DNA from: Byssothecium circinans
Lineage: Eukaryota; Ascomycota; Dothideomycetes; Pleosporales; Massarinaceae
Direction: 5' to 3'
Length of the DNA: 64,000 nucleotides
Assembly (NCBI GenBank): GCA_010015675.1
Contig: ML977000.1
Coordinates: 413,905 to 477,904 of the forward strand
Part shown: positions 34,611 to 45,800 of the stretch, in pieces
Numbering within the stretch: the stretch's first letter is position 1
How the letters are laid out: each line of letters begins with the position of its first letter
Translations under genes and position numbers: made by a program
Notes under the pieces: generated by a model
Database searches by the model: none
The model's input: only the letters and a program-made list of their open reading frames with translations
What the model was told of the DNA's origin: nothing

Positions 34611-35332
34611 TGGGTATGACCACTTGAGCATAGTTGTGAAGTCCTCACAGTAAGCCAGCACAATCTTGAACTCGTCCGACCTTATCTTCTGCCACTGATC
34701 TCTCCAACTCCCCGTCGACAGGCAATATCCCTTTCCAAACGCACCCACACAAAGTGCGTCGCTCTTTCAATATAGACTGCACTCATCTACAGAGAAGGTT
34801 AATTCCTCTACATTCGATTTATCCTATCGCGCATCCCCATTACGTCGCTCTTACATACGGCCTATCAATAAGGCGAATAAAAGCTGCTAAGTCACATATA
34901 TAGTATTTTGAGTACATTTCCCCAGTGTCCAAGGTAAGTGGGTTACTCAATTTTCGCTCTAATACTCTAGCATCACATAGGTGCCGCATGCGACAAAGCG
35001 TTTCGAGATTTACTATCACATTTAAATACCTTGAACAATCTCTCAACTGCGATACTACCGAATGCCTACAGGAAGATTTCCTAACCGTCCCTGCGAATTT
35101 GGAGACAGTATAACCATCATTAGCTATGCCTATTTGATATGCGCGCGCATGCCTAAGTAATGTGTAAACGCGAATCCTAGAAACAAACACCCAGAGCGCA
35201 CTATGTATAAAAACTAGGACTACCCCGATTTTAGATACTCTGACCACCACATCATTACACTCCAGTTTCTGTGAACACTTACAACTCTGTATGTGCACAA
35301 CACGGCTGGTACTACTCAAGGAAACCGGCATC
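34611..35332. other. Flank between transposon and MYND pseudogene
   Basis: Roughly 720 bases, somewhat AT-rich. A minus-strand frame of 164 codons (34840-35334) has no recognisable features. I take it as promoter sequence, possibly also affected by mutation spreading from the transposon. Confidence 0.4.
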
Positions 35333-37243
35333 ATGACATCGACTCCATTGTCAAGCTACTACGATCCGGCGCTTTGCGCAAATACAAGCTTGAAGGTTGG
35401 TAGTCAGAAAGCTCCATGCCAGAGCGTGCCGAAGCAGTGGTGTAGCAAATGCAAACTAGTCCGTGTAAGTATCACTAAGTCGGAGTGACCTCCATATCAA
35501 TCACTGACCTTAACGACAGTATTGCTCAAAAGACTGCCAGCGTGCCGACTGGGCTCACCACAAGAAGAGATGTAATTCTGATCTAATGGAGCCAATATAC
35601 ACACCTTCATGGTTCCGCAACAACTAAGATCCAGCATTTATAAGGTACTCGAAGACCCCACGATTGAAGTCTTTCGGCGACGAACATTACTACTGGGGAA
35701 ACGTACCGGCGTTTGACGTCCTCAACCCGAAGTCGAACGAAGGATTTCGGGATATGCAATGCGAGTACAATCTCCTGTTCGCCGCGTCGGGTGACTTGAG
35801 GAACGTCATTAAGACCATCGTCGGCTTCCCCTCTAGCGGATACGAAGGACAACGTATGGTGGTGCTGAACGATCGGAGCCCATACATCGTCGTCCGCAAC
35901 ATCCTCCTCCTTATCGTAGCGTCGGCTCTGTCACCAAAGGATGCTGTTCCGACTATGATCCGTATCTGGTACTCGGCCTTCGTCCCGGCATCTGTGGCGG
36001 AAATGCTTCAGCACTCGGTACTCCCTCTCATTGAAGAAGTTTGCGAGAAGATCATAGATCAGGACTCAAGCGCACTCTACTCCACGGTCCTGAACTTTCA
36101 TGAAACCTCCACTGAGCTCCGCGTCGTACTGCGGAAGGAGATCTAGCTTTTGCTGAAGAGTTTCTTGATTGTTCCCGAGGCGCTCACCGTGGAAGTGGCA
36201 CGGCGGATTCGAGATACGGCCATGAAAGCTCCTCAATATGTCGACTACGTTGACCGCAAATTGTACGAGCTACACCCTGCGATGTGGGTGGGCATGATGC
36301 AGTTCCGAGACGACGGTATACTGCTTCCATTTGGCAGCTCTCGCGAAGAATTCGATACGCTGAACCCAACACTCTTCCAGGCTGGCAAAGAAAGCTCCTC
36401 AACAACGACGCTCTTCCAAGATGAATCGAGAGTCTTTATGTGGCCTATAAAGAATGAATCGGATCCAGGTGAAGGCTGGGCTAGGGAGGACTATGTCCAT
36501 CAGTCGAACAATGACGTTTATGGTGCCCTGTTCTTCTACTTGCGCGAACAATTCGCACAATTCTGCAAGCGGCTGAAGAGTGGTAGGTTCTCGTTTCAGG
36601 CTGTTAAAGTTGACGCACAACATCTTGCGCCGTTTCTCACTGAGCTGAACGGGAGTGAGGTGAAGTTCGACCGTATTGAGGCAAGTGCTGGCATATTGCG
36701 AAAGAATTCCACTGACATCTTGAAAAGGTATCCAATATTTGCGACTAGATCTGGCTCGGCCCCGAAGCAACCATATCCGCAATGGCACCGCTCCTTCAAC
36801 CGAAAGCCTCAAATCCACATGCAACACTGATACTGCTCTTCATAGATCTCATTTCTAGACAACTATGCGATCAAATCGCTTTCGGTGAAGAAGACCTGGA
36901 GTTCGACAAGCGAGACAAGCAGTTTAGTATCGTCCGTCAACATGCTGTGGAGAAGTTTAGTAAGGAAGTAACCCACGTGCATCTGAATCCGGAGCTGGTA
37001 CACAAACATATTCAGAGACTAAAGTTTTGTGATTTCGACGGTTTTTTTGATAAGTATGTGAAGGAGAGGGATTTGAGGAAGGTGGCGGAAAGGAACGGGT
37101 TGAATATGAAGGATACGCACACCCTTGTTGAGCCATGGCCATATCGCATAACGGAGGAGTCGACAAAGGAAGAGTTTGAAAGACGGTGTGCGACGGAACT
37201 CACGGGCAGTGAGCGATATCTGGAATTCGGACGCTCGTTATGA
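35333..37243 (+). pseudogene. MYND zinc-finger / DUF4470-type protein gene with two in-frame stops
   Basis: Exons 35333-35464, 35520-36680 and 36749-37243 would give 595 residues. Intron 1 is a good GTAAGT...ACAG. Intron 2 appears to be a GC-AG intron (GCAAGT...CTAG), needed to join FDRIE to IWLGPEATISAMAPLLQPKA and NPHATL, a typical family segment. The MYND finger spans the first junction (WCSKC, YCSKDCQRADWAHHKKRC). Next comes the DUF4470-like part (YYWGNVPAFDVLNPKSNEG, CEYNLLFAASGDLRNVIKT, VLNDRSPYIVVRNILLLIVA). Stops lie at 35625 (TAA) and 36144 (TAG), each one C-to-T change from Gln. Otherwise the frame is intact, so the damage looks recent. These genes form large families in fungi; their function is not known. 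Confidence 0.75.
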
Positions 37244-39546
37244 AGTTGTTCGTAGCGAGATGGTCGGTTGGCGCATCCATCTTGGGCGTCAGTGACAAGT
37301 TTGACACACTTCCCACCATACAGTTATTCCTGCACTTGACATTGACACTTTAGAGACCCCAAAGTATATAGCCTTGAATTTACGTACAAATCTATGGTGC
37401 CGTTGCCGCTCTCTTCACAGCGTTCTCTTCTCAACGACCAACTTCATCGCTCTAACCGCCATCTTCTCCCAGCATCCGGTCCATAATTGCACCTGCTTCA
37501 TGCTTGCAACCATCTCCCAGCCGCCAAGTACATGCATTGCACAAGTATTTTATGCGTTATTCCCTTATCAACCTCTCGCTAGCATCACCGCGCCACGCGT
37601 TCTCACCTGATTTTCCAATCACCCCCATCCCGAGTCGCCAGGACCACCACCCCTCAATTCCAAACACCCGTTCAACGGAAAACCCACTACTTTCTCACCC
37701 CATCCCGTCCTTGCCTGTAAATCCAATTTCGGCCGCTGGTAGCTGGTTTGGTGATTGCGCAATGCACCAATGCTCCTCCCCCGGCCCCACCAAACCAAAA
37801 TTCTTCCGCCCTTCTACATGAAACAGCGCACGTACAAACCATATGATATTCGCCACCCAAGCCTTGGCACACCATACTCAAAGAAGAGACAGACTAGAAA
37901 GCGCGCTAGAACAACCGACACGGAAATCTCCATAAAAATTGTTTATTGCTAACCCACGGGCCGTAGAAACATTTTTTGTGGGTGCCGTGCGGCATTGACG
38001 GGGGACGGGATGGGGTCGAAAAGCGGTGCTGGGAATATGCTGGTCGCCGTCTTTCATCCCGCGAATGACCCTTTCGGGTCAACGAAGGGTTTCCCTATGT
38101 GCCTAGCGGGTTAGCCCTTCTTGTCGCGTCTGGTGCGCGATAGGGCATCTACCTCGGGACGGCTATCGTATAGTATCAAATATTTTTTGTCGCCCTCAAG
38201 AACGGCTGCAGGTGAATAATTCCTCGTACTTTTCTCTTTTTATAGAGATACCTACTTTCGAGCTGAACTGAGGCCTCGGGTCGCGCTCTCTACAACTCAA
38301 GGCAGTGGCGCAGACTGCCGTTTCGTTTCACGAGCCCTTCTTCGTCTTTCGTTCAAGTTCCGCTCTGCAAATTCGCATCCTTGGCTTAAGCCTCGCGGGA
38401 AGACTAAATCGGACGTCCGAGCGTGAGCGTTCCATGCAGAAATTTGCGCATCTCTAGATAGGAAAGGGTCTGCCCGTGCCGCGAGTGTCGGTGTGCAGCT
38501 CTGTGAGATCGGAAAAGGCGAAATCGACTTCGGTGATTTCGGCGCGGGAGGTTTGGGGGATCTTTGACCGAGGTCGGGCAGATATGCATAAAGGCGGAGG
38601 TTCAGGGTAGGTTGTGGTGCGACACTGCGACGTCTTATGGTGGACAATAATAGTGTCGCGAGTGGTTGTAGTGTGGTTTTGCTTCCTCCGCCAGGCGAGA
38701 CACGTCAAGTTGTAGGAGGTGGGGTATCCCACCTAAAGACTGTGGTACACCTACCATGGAAGGACAGCGGAGTGTCTGAGAGGGATATGATAGGTAGCAT
38801 GCGACGATCAGACAACGATGCAGTAAAAGAAAGTTTACCTCGAAACACTTGTCATGATAGTATCATAACGTAACTGGGCCACTTTGAAAGAACATTCGAT
38901 ATGACAGATAGATTGAGGTAAAGGTAATAAGACATTCTCAATAAGAATTATGCAACCCGATATCGTATACTTCGTTAAGATAGCATATCGAAGGCGACAG
39001 CAACATATGGGAATTCGGAACGACCCAGGCAGTGACCACACTTCCCATCTTCCAGACACGTCGTCCAACAGTGACGCATCCCAACTTCAGCCACCCACCA
39101 ACACTGGCGTTTTAAACAAGCAGGAAAAGAAGAACGCCGAGAGGGTATCATTACCTCGGATGCAGCGGAGGGAGAAAAGAACGCCACCAAGTGAAACACT
39201 AAACGGGGTTATGCCCGCGTGTGTAGATGCATGCCAGCATTAAGAAAACAGGTCCATACGCAATGACAAAGATGAAGAGAAAAACGCAAATTCGGACAAA
39301 AGTATATATACGAGAAGGGAGGTGTGGTACGGCTTGCGCAGCCTAATGGGACATGGCCCCTGCAATTGTGTGACCGGATCAAGGTCAAGGGTAGCATGTT
39401 CGCATAGCGAACTTGTGCGCTGGTGTGTGAATGAAACGAAGCAAATTGCCATTGTTCATGCTGAATGCCTGTCCAGGTGGCTGGGCAATGCGCAACGTCG
39501 GAATGTATGCGCTGAGCTGTGGGCCCAAGGCTCGATGGCGTGTGAC
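37244..39546. other. 2.3-kb region without protein genes
   Basis: No open frame here has protein-like features. The GC-rich block at about 37950-38190 is rich in perfect short stems and is listed separately. The remainder is unremarkable apart from a CA/TG-rich area near 37600-37830. Confidence 0.45.
37952..38188 (+). ncRNA. Candidate structured RNA (unclassified)
   Basis: A run of perfect complementary segments lies in 200 bases: ACCCAC 37952-37957 with 37978-37983; GCCG/CGGC 37984-37993; CGGGATG 38006-38012 with 38055-38061; TGACCC-TTTC-GGGTCA 38066-38081; GAAGGG 38084-38089 with 38115-38120; TCGCG/CGCGA 38124-38140; and CCCTAT 38093-38098 with 38140-38145, which would cross the GAAGGG pairing as a pseudoknot. 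A T6 run at 38183-38188 could stop RNA polymerase III. No frame is open across it. I could not match it to U1-U6, U3, SRP, RNase P/MRP, 5S or tRNA from memory. Strand is uncertain, because inverted repeats are symmetric; the T6 run favours plus. Confidence 0.3.
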
Positions 39547-40926
39547 TTAGAGAAGATCCATAAGGCTCTTTCGCTTGCGTAATGGGCGGTTCTTCGTGCT
39601 GCTCATCGAGGAGGTCTCGCTAGGGAATGGCGGAAGCTCGAGCGTAGGTGCGCGCTCGTTGGCGCCTCTGGCTACCAATTTCTCCGTAGCGGAGCGTTTC
39701 AGCGGTGCTGGGTTTGCCGGCATGCTGGAGATGGGGATGGTGGGGAGCTCGGGAGTTGTTGTCGCACCACGTGTCGGTGGTCGCGAAAGGAGGATTCTGG
39801 AATTGCGGCGGAGTTTGCGCATTGGCGATGAGTCTGTCGTTGCAGGAGCAGTCTGTGGCGTCATGGGCGTGAAGGGTGTTTTGGGCGTGGGTGGCATAGC
39901 AGCGCCTGGCTTTCCGTTTATCCTTGAGTCCCACTTCTTCGTCGACGGCGTAATGGCTATCTTAGCCAGTGAAAGTTTCTGGGAAATGGACCGCAGGCGG
40001 CGGTGCGTCCCTCCGTTTCTGATAATGGGAGATGCAGCGTTGGTTGTTGAGCTCTCGAAGGGGTCCGAATTGAGGAAGGAATGTGGTTCGGGGGATTGAG
40101 GCGTCAATGGTGGAAAGGGTAATGTTCGATTCGCGTTTGATCCAAAGGAAGAAGAAGCGCGGGGTGGGTGAGGCTGCAGATGAGATGTGGCGGCGCTGGT
40201 CGGCCTTGAGGGGATCGAGTATTCACTGTCCGCCGGAGAAGGACTCCGGACAGAACTAGCAGTCTGAAATGAAGTTGTGGATTGGGAGAGCTGCGCACGA
40301 GACGTATTGCTGTGCGCGTATGGGGGGCGTTGAGAATGCCGTCGCGAAGCAGTACTGACGGCGGGTGAGGGGGAGCGAGAGGCCGATGCCGATGCTGAGG
40401 TGAGCAACATTGAGCGGTGTTTTGTCTGCTGCCCCTCCTTCCGCAGTTTTTCAACTGCGGCAATCGGCAACTGCGCAAACGATGCTGCCCGTTGCTTCTT
40501 TTCATGAGCCGGTGGACCAACGTTGAGCTCGATCACCTTGGGACGACCTGCTGACACATACGAGACCGACACCGCCATGTCGCAACTCAAGCCCTTGTCC
40601 CATCGTGAAACTGACAATCGCCTCGCCTTGAGTATTTCTTTCTCAACATCGTGGATGCTCGCGTCTGATTCGTACTCGGAATCGGAGCTGTTGCCGTACA
40701 TGGGAGACAGATCCTCTTCACTGGAAAGGTATCGATCTTGAAAGTCTTTTGAGTCCATGTCCTGGGCGGCCTTGACAGCGGCGGCGACTGAGGCATCTAT
40801 CCGCAGGGCCTCGGGTTCATGGTGGGATAAGTTCGGTGACGATGAAGAACTGGCAGAACGCTCAGAATGTGTAGGTTTCTCAAAGGTCCACTGCTGGAGC
40901 TGGCTTGCTACAGAGACGTCGGCCAT
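39547..40926 (-). CDS. Disordered Ser/Pro-rich fungal protein of unknown function
   Basis: Single exon, 459 aa from the ATG at 40926 (MADVSVASQLQQW). Much of it is low complexity (Ser, Pro, Thr, Arg), but a short ordered-looking part stands out: DMDSKDFQDRYLSSEEDLSP and RRLSVSRWDKGLSCDMAVS followed by VSYVSAGRPKVIEL. The C-terminus is basic (NRPLRKRKSLMDLL). Many SP and TP sites suggest phosphorylation by CDK or MAP kinases. I do not recognise a named family; the ordered block gives the impression of a protein conserved among ascomycetes. No membrane segment or leader is seen. Confidence 0.7.
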   Translation of the reverse strand: MADVSVASQLQQWTFEKPTHSERSASSSSSPNLSHHEPEALRIDASVAAAVKAAQDMDSKDFQDRYLSSEEDLSPMYGNSSDSEYESDASIHDVEKEILKARRLSVSRWDKGLSCDMAVSVSYVSAGRPKVIELNVGPPAHEKKQRAASFAQLPIAAVEKLRKEGQQTKHRSMLLTSASASASRSPSPAVSTASRRHSQRPPYAHSNTSRAQLSQSTTSFQTASSVRSPSPADSEYSIPSRPTSAATSHLQPHPPRASSSFGSNANRTLPFPPLTPQSPEPHSFLNSDPFESSTTNAASPIIRNGGTHRRLRSISQKLSLAKIAITPSTKKWDSRINGKPGAAMPPTPKTPFTPMTPQTAPATTDSSPMRKLRRNSRILLSRPPTRGATTTPELPTIPISSMPANPAPLKRSATEKLVARGANERAPTLELPPFPSETSSMSSTKNRPLRKRKSLMDLL

Positions 40927-43900
40927 GTTCGCTGCTGCAAGCAATAATTAGCGTCTTGTGCGTACAATCGATGGGGAGCTGTGCGATTATATGTTCGTGT
41001 CGTTCGGGCATGAAAAGGGAGCAACGCACCAATGGTATGAGACTGGCCAGCCGGTACGAACACGATGTTGCTCAGGGGAGTGAGACACTCTGAACACGGC
41101 GGCAGTTTGGAGGGGCGACGATTGTCCTTTGCGTCGCAGGATATGTATGAAGAGTCTACCCGGATGTAAGAGGGTAGATAGAGTGTGTGGAGGGGCAGGG
41201 ACCGCGAAAAAGAAAGCAATATCCGGGATGTCTATATGTTGTATATTGCTAGGAACGCTGGCCGTGCGCACGTCCGTGAGGCCTGGAGGTTTCAAAAACG
41301 CCAGGCGAACTCGCAATCTTCGATGAACGTGCACCCAGACTAGCCGATGACAATCTCTCCGTCCACACGTCAAGTCCGCGGTGTGCACGACTTCGCCGCT
41401 GCCCTGAGAGTTTTTAGGCCTTCGTTCCGTTGAGAGACGCCGCCTGCGCTTGGGATGCCGGTGAGAGTATGATGAGTGAGCTCGATTGGCTCCATGGCAG
41501 TGTTTCAGCGCTGTCGGCGGCGCAGGCCGTGATGCCACTCCTTCGCTGTGAGTGCAGCGAGTGTGTGCAACCACTCCGAACAGCCTGCAGAATTCTACCG
41601 TCCCGCTGCTCTCTTTGGATACGTCAAAGCGCCGACCTGGCAGCCTCTATCACGCACCATGCCTCTTTGGAGCCGTCCTCCTGCCGCTCGTTCAGGGGCA
41701 CTACCACTCACAATTTCTGGTATGGCCTGACGCTTGAGGCTAGCGACTGTGGAGAAAAATACCTAGGCGCCACATCCGGTCTGTCTAAACCCGTTCGAGC
41801 GGTGACCAAGAAGAGGACCCTTCTTTTTTGCAGTGCTGTCATGCTAGGAATAGACGACGGCGCGAGCGACCCGCTTGCACAAGATCATACAGAGACACAA
41901 GCACATGGAACGACAGTTCGTTCCTGCGCTGCTTCTCACCGCGCGGTTACAGTGGGAGACGTTGTACAATCTGGCACCTCCAACCACGACACAGTCCTGA
42001 GACTCGGAGCTGTGTGTCCCAAGTCTGATCTGCCTTCGTGTTTTCGCGTCCAGGCGCGTGGTGCATAAACTCGGCCAATAACAAGCATTCTCTGCGCCAT
42101 GCACGTATTTTAATCCTGGCTCGCAAGAGAATGTCCATGAATAGCGTCGTCTGCGCTCGCCAACCGAAGACCAATGCAGCACTCCAAGTTAGCCTCTCTA
42201 CGCCCGTCATCAATCTACGATAGATGACTGCGTTCTAATCATCTGCCTCATCATTTGCGCCTAATATAATTGCCGTGCACGTCATCATCACACTAATTCT
42301 CACTGATCCTGAAACCACGAATCCAGTCGTGCCTCACTGTGCAACTCAGCCTCTTCAGCGGCCACCCCATGACGATGCGGACTCTGAAGACCTGGGGGAT
42401 CGCCAGTGCGTCAGTCAATGTCAGCCCGCAAGCTGCGGTCGCATTCAATGCGTTCTCTAAAGCTGAGCAGAGTATACGAAGATCTGAGAACGCGGGAGTT
42501 GAGCTGCTCTTTTCCCTCGCCACTAGCCTTTCGCAGAAAGACCTTCTCGGCAACCATGGATGGTAACGGTAGCGTAGCACTACATCAGCGTACCGGAGTT
42601 TTCGGCGTGCGACGTGTGACCTGCCATAATGCAAAAGTCCGTCGCGCTCGCTCGCGGAGCCGAGCACGTTCTTCATCAGCTCCTCAACAATCCCTACCTT
42701 ACCATAACCATTCCGATTACGATTACGATGCTCACAGAAAGCTCTGGCTATGACCTCAACTTCCCACCACCTACCCCACAAAGCCACAATGTTCGGAGTC
42801 AAACCTAGACATTCGCAATCCAGGATCAGCCCCAGAAACTGAGATCGACAATCCTCGCTGCTGCTCCCCATAAAAAGTCCGAAAGCCACGCTGACACGAT
42901 GACAGCCAAGAATGAGACAGCATCCGGAAGCTGCCATGCCCATCTGCACCACGCAACAAAATTCTCTATCCCGCACTGTCTCCAGCCAACTGTCAATGTT
43001 CTACAAGAAAAAAGCTTACATTTGCACGTACGCTTTGCACAGGTAGGACAAGAGAGCCTTGTGCACGGATGCTTAGTGTCCCTCAGAGTCGAACAGTCGT
43101 TTGAATCCAACCACGGACTTTGTCCCCTTTGTGCCACAGACGCACGCCAACGTCCTGAAGCTATTTCCGATGGGATCGATCGGGCCATCGTGCGAGTAGG
43201 TGGGTGAGTGACAGTTTGACACCCATAAGACAGGCAGCCATGTACCGGTTTTTGTTTCATACAGAGGCGGCAGTGCCGAATATGCCGCACGAGGTACGAT
43301 TGTTGGCGTTGGATCTCATGAAAGGGCTTCTATTCGTATATTGGATGACTCAGACGTTTGGATGAGAGATGTTGATTTCAGCGCGGTGCGGCGCGCTGAG
43401 ACCAGAATGTCTTTGATGGTGGAGAATGCGATGGCGTGGTGAGGCGAAGTTTGTCATGCTCTCTTCGAAACGATAAAGAGGCGTCGAGCAGCCACCGCGC
43501 CGCCTTCCTTTAAACGTCGTTTTGTTCAACGGTTGGTAAGACGGGAGGACTCTTCGCTCAACAGTGACACCAACACCAACACCAACGTCTCGGCGTGAAG
43601 AACGCCGTCATGCCGCTTTGCCTCTCATCGACTCCGAACTGCCCGATTGGAAGCTCACCGAGGTATTGCTCTCTCAAGGAGACCTTCTCCTTCTAGCGAC
43701 TTTACTACGTCTACCTTCATATCTCAAGATCCCGGAATATTGTCTCGGGCGAAGGATTCAGACGTTGAGGTTTACCCCATTACAACGATCCTTCTGAATA
43801 CATCTACAAGATCGCATCGGACTAAAGTATCCAGGCTTTGTACGAATGGTAGACCTTCTGTCCCTACAGGCATCTCTCTCCTACAAATTGATACCGTAGT

Positions 43901-45800
43901 CCATGTTCTACACAGCCTAGTCTACGCCGCCAGTGCATGCGCATTACATAAGGTACGACCCACTTTGTCCGGTCATCACACTACACAGTACGTCCGAGCA
44001 AAGAGGCACAAGTGGGTCACCTAGTTCCTCAGTCTAAACATAAAAACAATCTCATGATACTGTCCAGTCCCCAAAATTCTATTTATTGCGGTCCCTGACA
44101 AAGTAAAAGAATATCGACGTAGTTGTGGATACAAAGTCCACATCCCAGCATACCACCGGCGGTAAGACCAGTGACAACTGACAACTCCACAATACGGGAA
44201 TCCATTTTCCCCTGTGCCTGCCCTTCGGCACACTTCCTCCGAATACCGGTACAATGCAACGCTCGACTCACCGCCAACTCATCAACAAGTCCCACGCAGG
44301 ATTCCCCCCAACCACGCCACCACCTCTATGCTCTTCAATCTTTCCAGCACCAGAGACCGGCTCAGAGGACCGGACGCAATCGTCACGAGCAGATTGTTAA
44401 CCTCAAGAATTGCAACATGTTCTGGCTGCCTCCCTATCAGGTTACGCCATTTACCCGCGGACCATTTTTGCCTTTTTCCCATACCTATTGAAGATTGCGT
44501 GCAGTGACGATCTCTCGCCCGCATACAACAAGATTGAACGAGATAAGGGTAAATATTCCATAATGACTGACTTGTCAGCACCACACCCTATCTCACAGGA
44601 GCATGGCAACTACCGCGCTTTGCAGCCTTATAATTACATCAACACCATGTCCCAGCAACCGTGTATCCATCCATCCATCCATCTGAGGAATCCCCAGCAC
44701 ACTTTATTTACACCTTTGGCCACCACTCACTAGCGCAGCGGATCATTATCCGATCCGCACTGCACACCAGCACGCGGGGAAAAAAGTCAAAATCAAAATC
44801 AAATCTTCCCACTCACTCTCCTCCCACCCGCTCCATTTCGATACTCCATGCCGCGGCGGGTGGCTTTTAAGTTCAACATAACATAACGATCAACTCCCCC
44901 CCAATTTCCCACCCGCCTGTCAAACTTTCCCGTCCCTCGCTACCACATTTGCTTCTCCCCAAGGTTCCGCATCAATCGCTTTATCCTCTCACGTTATACC
45001 TCTACCCACGCTCTCTCAACCTCTCCTTACCTTACATACATCTCCCACATCCATCCCATCCCACCTCACCCTATACTACCCTACCCTGCCTTCTCCCCCA
45101 CCACCACATATACCACCTCCCCCTGCCCCCTCTCCTCCATCAATCCACCCCATCACCCCCTCTCGTCCATCAACCCATCCCGTCACCCCCTCAGCAAACA
45201 AAGCCACCACCACGGCAGGCCGCAGTGGACGCCACTCCATCCACCCAATCTCCAAACACTTTTTTCTTTCCGGAACAGACCTAGTGCACGCACGCAGGTA
45301 TATGAATAAGGTTTGCGTGGCTTTCTTCAGTAGCGAGCGAGTGTTCAAAACTCCTTTGCGCCATCGCCCCATCCCCATCATCTCCCGCCCGTTCCAAAAC
45401 CTTTCCCACCACTCATTTTGGCACCAAGGAAGTTTTAAACGAAAAGAGGAGAGATCACGCGCACACCTAACTGCATGTCATGCATGCATGTAATAGGGTC
45501 ACGAGGTCGCGGCAATGCCGCCTGAGTCAAAACCCGGCAATTTTTGGTATGGACTTTTCAGACACCTGCATATCACAAAATTGCAAGAGGGAAGTTGCAC
45601 CTGGTTCGATTCCCAGATTAATCTGCCACGATGCTACTAGTATAATGTACGGCTAAAAGAATATGGGATTATGTATCAATCGATCCATCGCCAGCTCTTT
45701 CTCCAGTCCATCAAAACTTAGCATATCCACAAACATATATCGCGACTTCTCCAAAAGTGGCCCAAGGATTGTTTTAGTTGTCACAGAAGCTCACCAGCAC
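40927..45800. other. 4.9-kb region without supported genes
   Basis: Frames of 100-230 codons occur (for example 41430-42068 plus and 42293-42976 minus), but they overlap frames on the other strand and have no domain, leader or splice support. A Cys-rich minus-strand frame near 42826-43290 is noted as a weak candidate. The stretch 44880-45270 is strongly pyrimidine-rich on the plus strand. Confidence 0.4.
45131..45190. repeat. 30-bp direct repeat inside a pyrimidine tract
   Basis: Two adjacent 30-base units, 45131-45160 and 45161-45190, share the frame TCTC-TCCATCAA-CC-CC-TCACCCCC with about five substitutions. Both lie in a C/T/A tract with almost no G on the plus strand (about 44880-45270). 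CATC-type quadruplets also recur near 44665-44690. Confidence 0.7.

Noticed and set aside
37945..38190. Hairpin region considered as telomerase RNA because of CTAACCC and GGGTTAG words
   Set aside because: No template of at least one and a half telomere repeats is present; the matches are only seven bases.
41430..42068. 212-codon plus-strand frame
   Set aside because: Composition is Cys/Ser/Arg-rich without order, its start is not a convincing ATG, and it has no family signature.
42293..42976. 227-codon minus-strand frame
   Set aside because: No recognisable motif, and it overlaps other open phases; treated as non-coding.
44949..45284. Pro/Leu/His-rich 111-codon frame
   Set aside because: It only reflects the G-poor pyrimidine tract, where stops are rare.
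45570..45640. GGTTCGATTCC resembling a tRNA T-loop/box B
   Set aside because: The flanking bases do not form a 5-bp T stem, and no box A or acceptor stem lies at the right distance.
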